Source: Ophioceras dolichostomum
Taxonomy: Eukaryota; Ascomycota; Sordariomycetes; Magnaporthales; Ophioceraceae
NCBI GenBank assembly: GCA_003049485.1
Contig: PYST01000389.1
Span: 1 to 33,315 of the forward strand
DNA length: 33,315 nt
Reading direction: 5' to 3'
Shown: piece after piece, positions 22,349 through 32,541 of the stretch
How positions within the stretch are numbered: the first letter of the stretch is position 1
Layout: the number at the start of each line of letters is the position of its first letter
The notes under the pieces: generated by a model
Databases searched by the model: none
What the model was told of the DNA's origin: nothing
What the model saw: only the letters and a program-made list of their open reading frames with translations
Position numbers and translations under genes: made by a program

Positions 22349-24477
22349 ATGAATCACTCCACCAGCAGCGCGCCCGGCTCTTTCTCCCAGGATGTCAGTG
22401 ACGACATCTCGGTCGCCGGCTCCCTGGAGTTCTACCGGAACTCTTGGGTTTGGTCGGAAAGGGCGGAGAGGGAGGAGATGAGGGCGAAGATCGAGAAGCA
22501 GGAGGGGATCAAGAGGCTGAAGGATCGCAATGAGGACCTGGCGCTGATGCTGCAGGACAAAGAGATGAAGGAAGGGGACGATGAGAGGGACGCGGAGATT
22601 GGTGAGTGAGATAAAATTGCTTGCCTCCCTCCCTGACACTCATTCTTCATTCTGGGCCCCGCCAGTGGCCATCGCCGCATTCCAGATGCCATTTCCGGCA
22701 GGCCACTCGGCCTATCTGGAAGCGTCTTGACTGGCATCAGACGGCAAGGGTTCTTTGTTTAATCGCCCGATTAGCCCTCTGTCTTGCTTCCCAAGGGTGT
22801 TTGCCGTTTTCGGATGAACCCTGATTTCAGCCTTGCCTTTGTCTCCCACTTCCGCTCTCGCTCTCAACAGCACCTTAGCACTTACCTGCCTTACCCGATT
22901 CAGACACACACGAGTGGCAAATGACACAATACCTCTCCCCTTATAGACTGCTCCAGTGGCAGTCTCTTCTTCTTTCTCACCCTGTCCCCTTCTTTTTCCC
23001 CCATTTCTCTCTCTCACACTCTCTGTCCCCCTATCCTTCGCACCCAATCCATTTCACCCTCTTCCACCCGTACTCATCTGGTTGCTGTGGCTGGCCCCTG
23101 AGCTTACCTTATCGGTTCATCACAGTCCGTCTCCAGAGCGAGCTCAGGCGAGCAACAGCCATCATAGCCGACCTCACGGAGCAGCTCGCGGCGGCCGTGT
23201 CGCGACCGACCACAGTCGTTTACCCCAACCACGGCGGGGGCGAGGATATCAATAACAACTCCAACCTCGGCGTCGGCGCGAACAGAGGCGACGACGCGAA
23301 CGAGGGGCCCCCTAACGCCGTCAACAACGGCAGCGCCAACATCGGCAACGCCAACAACGGCAACGAGGACGAGGAAGTCGACGACGAATCCGACGAATCT
23401 GACGAATCTGACGAGGACGAGGAGTCCGATGAAGACTTCGACGACGGAGACACCGGTGGCAACGAGAATTGGCTCCTCCAGCTCCAAGAGGCCCTCGAGC
23501 AAAATCAACGTAACCAGCAGGCTCATCAGACTGAGATCCGAGGGCTCAAGCAAAAGCACCGAGAGGAAGTCCTGCGCAGCGAGGCGGCGCATACATCCAC
23601 CAAGCAGGGCCTCCAGGCGACCGAGACTCTCTTGAACCAGAGCAAGGCGCGAGTACAGGAGCTGGAGAATCAGTTGAAGGATTTCCAACAGCAGGGCCAG
23701 GCCGTGTTCACGACCCAGCAAGCGAGCATCGACCACCAGAAAGCACACATCGACCGCCAGCAAGCGAGCATCGATCACCAGAAAGAGCACATCCACCGCC
23801 AGCAACAGTGGATCGACCGCCAGAAGCGCGAGTCCGAGACTCTCAAGAAGCATCTCGGCAGATTGACGGCAGTGCCGGTGACGCTGACGAGCGACATCGC
23901 GGAGAGCCTGCGACGGGGAGACAAGGCCACCACAAGGAAGCACATCGCAGCTCAGCGCTCGGCCGGTCGTGCGGCGCAGCGTGCGGCTCTCGGCCGTCCT
24001 GAGCGTCGAGGGGGACAAAGGCCTCAGAACCAGGAGGCATACGCACCCAACTACAGCCAGGGCAGCCACAGCAGAAGCCCATACACGCTTGCCCACAGCC
24101 AAATCTACCCGTGGCAGGGCCGGCCCGAGGTCGCCCAACTGAAAGACCAATTGGAGGCCGAAGCCCTTGAGACGGTGCAGAGAAGGACCCTCGAGTTGGA
24201 AGCCGTCTGCCAATTCTGGGTCGAGCAGGCGCAGCGGAGGACAGAGGAGGTGCGAGCCGCCGCACAAGCCTGGGCCGTCGAGCAGGAGGCCCGAAGCCTC
24301 GAGCGACTCGAGCGGGCCTGGGGAGAGCTCAGGCGCATAAAACGCGCCAGATCGAACGAGCACGAGGCCATCCGCGCTGGAACATCGCCGGACAGCACCC
24401 ACAAGGCACGACTGTGGCGGAAGAGCCGCCTCCGCCATCGAGCTGCCCGGGCCGTGGGCCTCTACGACGCCACTTAG
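22349..24477 (+). CDS. Unrecognised coiled-coil protein with acidic Asn-rich segment
   Basis: I do not recognise the family. Exon 1 ends at 22601 before a GTGAGT donor. Exon 2 starts at 23126 after a CATCACAG acceptor. The phases match (one base plus two), and the helix reads through the junction as RDAEI-VRLQSELRR. The product is 534 residues from the ATG at 22349 (context CAAAATG); an in-frame ATG at 22301 with a weaker context would add 16. Order: charged coiled coil (about 25-110), Asn/Gly-rich stretch (125-165), Asp/Glu/Ser acidic block (165-196), long Gln-rich coiled coil (203-333) containing five perfect 7-residue repeats, a basic disordered middle, a second helix (about 390-480), and a basic C-terminus. 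No membrane segment or enzyme motif is visible. It lies 191 bases upstream of another coiled-coil gene on the same strand. A structural or scaffold role is inference. Confidence 0.75.
22602..23125 (+). other. Long intron (524 bases) in the 22349 gene
   Basis: GTGAGT donor and CATCACAG acceptor, with a strongly pyrimidine-rich second half (about 22960-23090). The length is unusual beside the 119-base NSE4 intron. It may hide a small exon that I cannot identify, or regulatory sequence. Confidence 0.6.
23728..23832 (+). repeat. Five tandem 21-base units encoding perfect heptads
   Basis: Five consecutive 7-residue units of the form Ile-Asp/His-His/Arg-Gln-x-x-x sit in the 22349-gene product. At DNA level two alternating 21-base variants form a 42-base superunit, so the coil grew by tandem duplication while keeping the heptad register. 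Confidence 0.85.
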
Positions 24478-24668
24478 CGCCGTCCAGACCTACCTACCTG
24501 AGCCCACCCTGCATCATCAACCCATCCTGTACCATCATACCTATACCTATACCCATCCTCGGCTCACCCCCGACCTATCTTGCACGCATACCGTCTCCAT
24601 ATCCTTGTATCGCCACCACTTAAAGCTAAAAGAGAGGAGAAAAGACTGTGTGAAGATAGGCGGCCAAG
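24478..24668 (+). promoter_or_regulatory. Short spacer serving as terminator/promoter between coiled-coil genes
   Basis: Only 191 bases separate the stop of the upstream coiled-coil gene from the next ATG. The spacer is C/T-rich with ACCTAT repeats and becomes purine-rich (AAAGAGAGGAGAAAAG) just before the start. There is no TATA box. It must contain both a 3' end and a promoter if the genes are separate. Confidence 0.4.
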
Positions 24669-27398
24669 ATGACCGACCGGAATACAGAAGGGGATAGCGG
24701 GGGCTGGCCAGAGCATGAGCAGTTGCGTCAAGCAGCAGGAGCCGAAGAAGATCAAAAGCCGCTACACCTCGCCCAGCACGACATGGATCAACTCGCGGAA
24801 AGGCTCATGAAGGCGGAACACGACAGAGATGCCGCTTTCAAGGTGAATACCCAACTCGACAAGGAGAACAAGAGCCTCCGGAAAGAACTGGAGAACAAAA
24901 AGTCGGAAGTTGAGTACATGAACAGACAAGACCGGCGCGATGATGACAGCGACAAGCTGAAAATCGTGAAGGCCAAGCATGACAAGGTGCAGGGCGATCT
25001 CAAGGAGGCCAGAAACACGATCGCCGACAAAGATGATGAGATCGAGCGGCTCAGGAAGGAGAAGAAGGAGGTGCTCTTGCGCCAATTTCAAAGCTACGAC
25101 CCGGCCGGCAGTGGCAGGCTCATGGACGGCCTCGAATTGCTGAACATCAACCGTGAGCAGCAGCACCGGCTGGAGAGACTAGGCGTCAAGGAGACCCCGG
25201 CCAACAGACGAGACGGGAAGCCCAGGCCCGCGGGGGTGCTCACGTCGCTGCACAACATGGAAGCCGACCTGCACAGCGATCTCAGCGAGATCACACACTG
25301 GGTGGAGGTTTTTGAGCGTGTGCCCGAGCCCGAGACCGACCAGGAGCAGATAGTCCAGCTGCTAATGGACATGGTCAATGGCGACGGCGCCGTGGCCCCG
25401 CTGGAAAGGCTCGAGGAGGTCCTGCGCGAGCAGCCCGAGGCCAGCGGGGAGAACACCAGGCTCGCCGACCACGTACACAAGGCCATCCTAGCCCTGCGAG
25501 GCAACGACGCAGAAGAAACCCTCGAGGAGTTCGAGGGCCTCAAAGTCGAGATCGAGGAGAGCAGGGCCCGGCGCGAGCAGGCTGAGGAGAAATACGAGCA
25601 GGAGAAACAACGCCGGAAGCTTGTAGAAGAGGAGCTCGAGCATTGCAAAAAGGAGAACGAGACATTACATAACAATGCCGAATGGGCCAGTAACGCTTAT
25701 GACAGCGACATCGGGTCGGGACCTCTGATCCCAATCCCCGCCGGACGAAGCCTGAACGCCGAACTCAGTGCTCACGACGAAGAAGACGCCGAGGGCAAAA
25801 TCAGAGCCAGACCGTCGGCCATCTCCAGCCACTTATCACTGGCAGAGGAGCTAGATTGCGATATCGAGGCGGATGGCAGCGAGCCGGAGGGCGGCGAGTC
25901 GGACGGCAGCGAGTCGGATGGCGGACAGAACAAAAGGACCTTCCCCGGCAGGACACACAGATCGACCAGGAAAAATGTTGCTGCCGCCAGCGAAAAGGCC
26001 GGAGACACCACTGCCACTGCCGCCAACGATCCCCTTCGACCCGACAACAGGAGTCCACCTTCCTCACCAGAGAGCGATCGAGACATGGCCGGCGGACGCG
26101 GGAAGGGCAAGAAGGCGGGCAAGCAAGGCAACTCGACGGCCTTGAAGAGGAAGCTTGGCACCGAGAAGAAGGCCAAAGAAGATCTGAAGGTGAAGATCAA
26201 AGATCTCAAAGCTGAGCTGTCTCAGGCAAAAGACGACCTGCAGACCAAAGCCGCCGAGATCGCGGAGATCGACACTAAGCTGGCGAAAGCAATGAGCGAC
26301 CTTGAGAGCAAGACCATCGAGTTCGATGAACTTGCCGTCGAGAAGGATGCTCAGATCAAGGACAAAACCGAAGAGGCTGAGAAGGAGACCTCCGCAATCC
26401 GCGACAGGATCGCCAATTTGGAAGCGACAGTGCAGGAGAAGGACGCCCTGCACAGCACCACCGAGAGCAAGCTCGCCCAAACCCGCGACGATCTGACTGC
26501 CAAGATAAGCAACTTGGCCGCACTTCAACAATCCCACGACCAGCTCGAGATCACCAGCAGGTCCGAGCTCGAGGAACAGAAGAGCCGCGCAGCAGACCTC
26601 AGCACTCGCCTAGAAGCGCTCCAGAAAGTCAAAGAAGACGAGCAGCGACTCCGGGACCTCGAAACCCAGGGGCGAGACGCGTCAAAGGAGCTCACGCCTC
26701 TCCGGCAGCGGGAAGAAGATGCACAGAAGAACCGTGTTGCCGCCGAGGAGAGAGCCAGCGCGAAGGACGAGAAGGCCAAAGAGCTCCGAGGCCAGATCGA
26801 CTCCATCACCAAGAAGTCGAATAACGAGCTCGAACGGCTCCGGCTCGAGGCAGCGGATTTGGAGAAGAAGCGCGCGGCAGCTGAGGAGGCGGCCAGCGCA
26901 GAGAGCGCGGCCCACAAGACGGTAATGGAGCAGCTCGAAAAGGAAAATGAGGCCGAAGAAAATAGGCTCCGGGACCATTTTGAGCGCGAAAAGGCAGCTG
27001 CCCTGGAAAAGCTCGGGCTCCAGAAGAAGCTCACCGAGGCGCCCGAAACCGAATTGCGAAAGCTCAAGGCCCAGCTTGCAGCTCGCGAAGACGAAATCGC
27101 GACAGCAGCGGTAGCATCAGATGCAACCGCAGCAGCAGCAGCAGCAGCAGCAGCAGATGCGTCTCATACGGCGGCAGCGCTTGAGCAGGCCCATCTCGAG
27201 TACAAGGAAGAGGCTAAAAAGCTCACCGAGGCGCACGAAACCGAATTGCGAATGCTCAAGGCCGAGAAAGAAGTCGAAGAAAAGAAGCTCAGGGCCCAGC
27301 TTGCAGCTCGCGAAGACGAAATCGCGGCGGCAGCGGCAGCAGCAGAAGCAACCGCAGCAGAAGCAACCGCAGCAGAAGCAACCGCAGCAGAAGCAATC

Positions 27399-27433
<35 letters not shown>

Positions 27434-29030
27434 TCAAGAAAGCGCCCGATCCCCATCCGATGCCGAAGCCGAGATCAAACGTGCCGCCGCCACCGAGGCC
27501 AGGGAGGCAGCAGACGCAGCGCACAGAGCGGCGCTGGACGAGCTCCGCCTCAAATACGAAGAGGAGGCTAAGAAGGCGCACATCAAAGCTCACGAGGCCG
27601 CGACAGGACTGCGGCTTCAGAATGACGCCGAGACGAAGAAGCTCCAGAGCGAGTTCGCGGCGCGCGAGAGGGATTTGATGACGGAGAGAGACGGCCTCAT
27701 GGCGCAGCTGGAATTGACGCGGCGGCTTGGTGAGCACGGGCGGAAGGAGAAGGAGAAGGATGGACAGCCTGCTGTTGATGATGATGATGACAATGCGACT
27801 GCTGCTGCTCACGCTCACGCTCACGCTCATGCTCATGCTCATGACGAGAGGAGCTTCCCAAGACAAATATGGGACGCCTTCCTCGCGCTCGTCGCGCTCA
27901 TCGTCGCACAAGTCCCCGCCATGTTCGTCGTCGCCAGGTGGGCGGCAGACGTGCTGCTCGCCGTGCCAGCCCAGTACGTCGAACTGGGCTGCGCGCGCGC
28001 ATGGGAGGGCGGTGTCAGGATGGCAGCAGGCTCACGGGCACCACTGCTACTACCGCTACTACCCCTGCAGCGTCCGACGCAGCTCGTGCGGCGGCTCCGA
28101 GGCGGCGGCGGCGGCGGCGGTTCAGGCATCGATGCCGAAAACGACAACGAGAACGACGCCGGCTCCGATCCTGCCGCGTCCCCACCAGAACAACAACAAC
28201 ATCAAGAACAAGAACAACAAAAAGGAGAAGAAGAAGGTGAAGCGACGACTGCAACAACGGTAGCAGTGACGCCAACTCCAACGCCAACTACAACGCCGCC
28301 AACTCCAACGCCAACGCCAACGCCAACGCCAACGCCAGCAGCGACTCCTCCTCCTCCTCCTCCTCAGGAGCCGCCACCATGGCCGACCCTCCCCCACGTC
28401 CCCGAAGACGAGCTCGTCCAAGCGACCCTCACCGCGATCGTGTGCTACAGCGCGGCCGTCTACTGGGCGGCGTCCTCCGAGCGCGAGATGTGGCTGTCCG
28501 CGAACGGCATCACGCGCGCGTACGTCAACGAGCTGCGGACGCGGTACGTGTACGGGCTGTGGGAGGTCGAGATGGCCGTGCCGCAGCTGGAGGCTTTCTC
28601 GGCGATCGAGGGGGCCGGCCTCGCGGGCCTCGTGTGGTCGTCGGTGGTGAGGCCGCTGCTGGGCGTCGTCGTCGTGCTCGGAGGAGCAGAAGGGACGGAG
28701 GTCGATTACAGGTTCGTGGCGACGGGGCTGTGGGCGTATGAGGTTCGGGATGCGGCGCTTAGGGCGGCGGCGGCGGCGGGAGGGGTGGTGGTGCCGAGCG
28801 TCGGGGCTTGCGTGGTCGTCGGGATGATGTGGTATCGTGGTGTTTTCGGTGGTCGAGGTCGAGGAGGCGATCAAGGGGATGATGGATGGATCATGGGTTT
28901 GTCTTGGTGTTTCAGGATTTTTTGCATTGTTCTCGGCCTGCTCGGCTGGGTTTCTTGGGGATGGTCGCTTGTCTGTTTTCTGGGCTTCTCTTTATTTTCG
29001 TCAGTCTTGTTAGGAGCACGGCAGCGGTGA
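24669..29030 (+). CDS. Unrecognised 1453-residue coiled-coil protein with hydrophobic C-terminus
   Basis: I do not recognise the family. The frame is open without an intron from the ATG at 24669 (context GCCAAGATG). Order: N-terminal coiled coils (about residues 40-140 and 285-335), an acidic Ser/Asp/Glu linker with a basic end (341-487), a very long coiled coil (488-1030) interrupted by Ala runs (about 818-831 and 888-922), an Ala-His repeat (1046-1058), a hydrophobic segment (about 1070-1098, FLALVALIVAQVPAMFVVAR), a Gly run, Gln/Glu-rich and Thr-Pro repeats (1200-1228), then further hydrophobic stretches near 1249-1268, 1316-1339, 1365-1388 and 1409-1450. This suggests a rod held to a membrane, as in golgin-like tethers, but no tether domain is identifiable. 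From about 28870 the DNA turns T-rich, so the last hydrophobic stretch may not be the true C-terminus. Coding is near certain; function is unknown. Confidence 0.8.
27027..27326 (+). repeat. Internal duplication in the 24669 gene
   Basis: A block at 27027-27101 (protein KKLTEAPETELRKLK then AQLAAREDEIA) recurs at 27219-27326 almost base for base. The second copy carries an insertion of about 30 bases in the middle. Each copy is followed by an Ala/CAG tract, so the coil-plus-alanine module was duplicated as a unit. Confidence 0.85.
27130..27152 (+). repeat. CAG/GCA trinucleotide tract coding for alanine
   Basis: About seven pure GCA units read as Ala in the 24669 frame. The alternative frame would give Gln, so the same DNA could expand as either. 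Confidence 0.85.
27345..27432 (+). repeat. 15-base EATAA repeats running into a CAG tract
   Basis: Roughly four copies of a 15-base unit (GCAACCGCAGCAGAA) encode EATAA-type pentapeptides and pass directly into about eleven CAG/GCA units (27399-27432) read as Ala. Confidence 0.85.
27807..27842 (+). repeat. Hexanucleotide repeat encoding Ala-His
   Basis: Six GCTCAC/GCTCAT units encode alternating Ala and His, immediately before the first hydrophobic segment of the 24669 product. They follow an Asp run encoded by GATGAT units. Confidence 0.85.
28308..28337 (+). repeat. Hexanucleotide repeat encoding Thr-Pro
   Basis: Consecutive ACGCCA units encode a (TP)n linker, with related diverged units upstream from about 28270. 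It separates the first hydrophobic segment from the C-terminal hydrophobic region. Confidence 0.8.
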
Positions 29031-30385
29031 GGGGTGGTTTGGTTTTCTGGATCTTGGGGGGGCATCTGTGGCGACTCACATAGGTATAGCATGAGCTAGA
29101 GATTTTTTTTTTGTTTGGCGCGTTTTATTGAATATTTTATTGTCCTTACCAGCGCCTTGTTTCCGATGAGGCCATATTGTTTTTGATTCCGGTCTTCAAC
29201 AAATTGGACAGCCACCTCGAGGGTGTTTGGTTGAGCCGACCCTTTGGTGTGAAGCTTTCGGCAACAGTTGAGGTCGTGAGCGCCTACCCGAACGCCAGAC
29301 AAAGCAACGAGACAGAGAAATGTCCAAACTCCAACCAACACGTGCGCGTGCCGGCTGCGGGTTGATGGCACAGTTGCATGGAGCAAACGATGACGTGCAG
29401 CATTTCTGGATCTCGTGATTTTGGCGATTGGAAGGCTGTCGTACTCAATGCTCTATGTGCCGACAATGTGGGAGAGTCGTGACGGCGGAAGAATCGCGGT
29501 TTGAGGGCTTCAGAACATCATCATGATGGTGTGTTCTCGGGATACAAATGGCACCGCTTGACCTCACTGGAGTAGCCAACGGGAGACGATCTAGCTCTGT
29601 GGGGTAAAAGGGCGCTAAGTTTGTAAGGCTGAGAGCCAGTCTGGTGCCAAGGACATCGGTACATGCTTACATGGATCAGGCATCGGCATCAGCGGTGTCA
29701 CGCATTTTTGTGGTAGCGATCACCTGCCCAACTTTTCCGGTGTGCGAATTTTTGGGAACTTGCGGCACTTCCATTCTCTCATCCGTGGTGCTGTTGTTTT
29801 TCTCCTTTTTTTTCTCCCTTTCTTTCTTGCCTTTTTTTTTTCCTAAAAAAAAAAAGCCTATTTGCGTTGTACGCATGTAGGTCGAATGGACCAAGGTTAT
29901 CATACAGGGTATTACAGCGGCTCCATTAAAGCCTGCCCCGACCGACCAATTGAACAAGTAACCAGTGACTCAAAGAGGTTCTATAACCTCATCCACCTCT
30001 CCTTTTTTCATCCTAGGTGATCGTGATCTGCGTAAGCGTGTTACTGTTGTTGACAGCCCGCCTACATATGTTCCTGTGTTACCTCCAAACCGAGTTGTCT
30101 CGCCTCTCCGGAACGGGAGCGGAGATGACAGAGCCGTGACCAAACATCGCCAATTCTTTCCGGATGAGGAGAAGAAGAAGAAGGAGAAGTAGGAGGAATT
30201 TTGACAAGGGAGCGGTACGACGTTAAAACGGAAGAGCAGTCGGATACCTATGATGGGCTTTGAAGACCCTTGGCAAATGTGTTTAGGAACAAAATACGAT
30301 TTCCCCGAAACTCCTTATCTCACTACCTAGGGTACTAGGTACCTGCCTACCTACCTACCTACCTACCTACCTAAGTACCTACCTA
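29031..30385. other. Convergent intergenic region, no gene seen
   Basis: This 1.35 kb lies between the 3' ends of the 24669 gene (+) and the RCC1-like gene (-). It contains long T and A runs around 29800-29860, which may act as transcription end signals for both genes, and several short frames without coding character. Confidence 0.55.
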
Positions 30386-30388
30386 CTA
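30346..30388. repeat. CCTA tetranucleotide microsatellite at the end of the RCC1-like gene
   Basis: About seven CCTA units (30346-30373) are followed by two short variants. On the minus strand the tract (TAGG)n begins right at the TAG stop codon of the RCC1-like gene (30386-30388), so the repeat itself supplies the stop. Confidence 0.85.
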
Positions 30389-32529
30389 AAGATAATACCT
30401 CTGGTCTATCTTGGCAATGGCGGACCCCGCGATGATACTGAAGCGCCCGCCAGCCCCAGCCCAGGTCACCCGGTCCTGAGGCTTCACGAAGACGTCCGAG
30501 CTGTTTATCTCTTCCCTGACCGTCCTCTTGTCCTTGATGGGACCCAGCCCGAGCTGGCCGCTTTCACAAGAGCCCGCGCTGGACGCCTCTCCAGAATGGA
30601 CGAATGTGGTGTACCCGGGGCCGCATGCGGCGTAGGTGGCCATGCCCGTCGTGGCGCACCAATCGACTATCTGCCTTGGAGGAAGACATACCGCGGGTAA
30701 ATCGCGTCCGTCAGATATAAGCGGGTGGAGGCCGAGCCGTCCGCCCTCGGAGCGTCCCCAGACGAGGAACCCCGCACTCCGGTTGACGGCCACGGAGTGT
30801 TCCATGCCGGCGGCTATGAATGTGATGCCCCGCTCGCTGAGGGTCGGGATCTCCATGAGGTGGATGAGGGAGACATTGCGGGGGCTGGCCGGCACTTCTC
30901 TCTCATGGCCCGTCTGGCTGACGTCGTTCAAACCCCACTGCGGCATACAGGAATTGGGATTAGTCGGAGCACCCGGGAGATCGCACGTCGCGCGCAGTGG
31001 AAGAGCGTGGACAGCCATGGCCAATTTACGAGAAGAAAGACTAGACTTACCGCCCACACCCTATCCCCCGAATCTATTGCAAAAGAGTGATAGGGACCGG
31101 ATGCGATGTACTTGATAGGTCTGGAGTTGAACCTGAGGCGCCGGGGTGGGAAGCAGTCCAGTCGTTGCTCCGTCAGTCTGTGGCCCAGCTGGTTCAGGTC
31201 GTTCATACCCCAGACTCAGATGCAGCCCTGCTTGTCGAACGCAACGGCATGGTTGGCGCCGCACTCTACCCGTAGTATATCCTTGAGCTCAGAGATGAGT
31301 ATTGGGGTCATCTGCTTCTCGACCTTTTTCTTCGGTTGCTCCTCCTCGCCAGAATCGAGATAGCCGAAGCAGAAGCCACCTTCGCAGTTCTATATGGACC
31401 GAGTCAGTTAATGCGTACCTAAGTAGGTAGCAATCACGGACTCATGAAGAGCAGAAGAGGGATCTTGGCAACGTTGTGAGGGAATGGTTGGGGAAGATGA
31501 AGGTAAAGCGCAACTGGGCCCCACGCATACCATGAACGTGCCCCATCCGTAAACAAGGCCAGTCACTGTGACGGCAAAGCTGCAGTAGTGACTCGCTGCA
31601 ACTTGTGCGAATCGAGTTCCCGGAGGAAAGTGGGTGGAAGATACCGCCATCAGCGTGGATTCGAGAGAGTTCAACTTCCAGTCGTCTGAGACCGCCTCGG
31701 AGCCTGCCGCCTGGGAGCCGGCCTCGGAGCCCGCATCCGCATCCCGCAGATCATCACCAGCCCAGGTGGTATCCCTGCCCAACGCGCCGCTGTGGTTGGC
31801 GCCCCATAATATAATCTTGTTGTCCGCAGTCAAGGCGACAACGTGGAACCATCCACAGTCGAGCTGGACGACGTGGAATGCATCTTTGTCGCGGGGGTCA
31901 AGGAAGGGGTTGACGGTGGGACGGCCCAAGAATACCGGCTTCTTCTCGAGTTGATCGCGGACGAACCAGTTGTTCACCGTCCTGGGCTCGGGCCCCAGGC
32001 CAAGCTCGCCGTGCTCGTGGGACCCGAAAACTATCACCCTGAGGTGCAGCTTCGGTGGCTCGTTGAGGATGGGAAGTTGGGGAGTGGTTGTAGCAGCATC
32101 GGCTGACCCCTCCGCCGGAGCCGCGCCAGTGAGCTGGGGAGAAGCGGTTCTCGGACTCTTCGAGATGGTTCCGGCGAAGGAAGAAACGCCATGGAAGGGA
32201 GTATCATCTTCAGCCATCTCCTCGACAACGTCGGTCTTTCTCTTGGCGAGGTGAGACGTGGACGAAGATGCAGCTACCAACGCAGGCAACGAGTCTTCCG
32301 CATTGCGGCTCGGGGCTATATTGGCATACCCATTGATCCCGGTCAGCAGCTTCTCAACAACGCGTCCTTTCATTGTAGATACCTAGGTAGGTGGTAGGTA
32401 GGTGCTGTATGAATGCTGGCTTGACTTACTCGCCTCTGCGCCATTGACTTTGTCTGTTGCGAGAGTAGGGGGCTCATCGCCATCTCGGCGAGAGCCCTCC
32501 GTCGAGGCAGCTTGAGGGGCCGCCAACAT
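30386..32529 (-). pseudogene. RCC1-like Ran exchange factor gene with in-frame TGA
   Basis: RCC1/Pim1 proteins are seven-bladed propellers that load Ran with GTP on chromatin. Exons read 32366 or 32373-31531, 31389-31051 and 30937-30386. Introns 31390-31530 (GTATGC...ATAG) and 30938-31050 (GTAAGT...GCAG) both lie in phase 0. Family signatures are clear: VIVFGSHEHGELGLG, NPFLDPRDKD, WGANHSGALGRDT, YGWGTF, ECGANHAVAFDKQG, VWGMNDLNQLG, VTWAGAGGRFSIIAG. The third exon carries TGA at 31218-31216 between GCI and VWGMN, ending translation at about residue 338 of 577 if counted from the ATG at 32373. A first exon 32529-32430 with a GTAAGT donor is likely, but its acceptor is uncertain; a weak site after 32367 keeps the frame. 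Nothing else is broken, so a recent nonsense mutation or a base-call error are the main readings. Confidence 0.7.
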
Positions 32530-32541
32530 GACTTTTCTGGC

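Noticed and set aside
23104..24438. 444-codon minus-strand frame opposite the coiled-coil gene
   Set aside because: It mirrors the heptad-rich plus-strand gene, giving a Leu/Val-rich shadow. The plus strand has matched splice phases and a coherent coil.
27121..27678. Gln-rich plus-strand frame within the 24669 gene
   Set aside because: It is the CAG tract read one frame over, inside a much longer continuous coding frame.
31206..31280. An intron (GTAGAG to CTGAG) that would remove the TGA in the RCC1-like gene
   Set aside because: It would delete the conserved ECGANHAVAFDKQG blade segment and has a poor acceptor without a branch motif.
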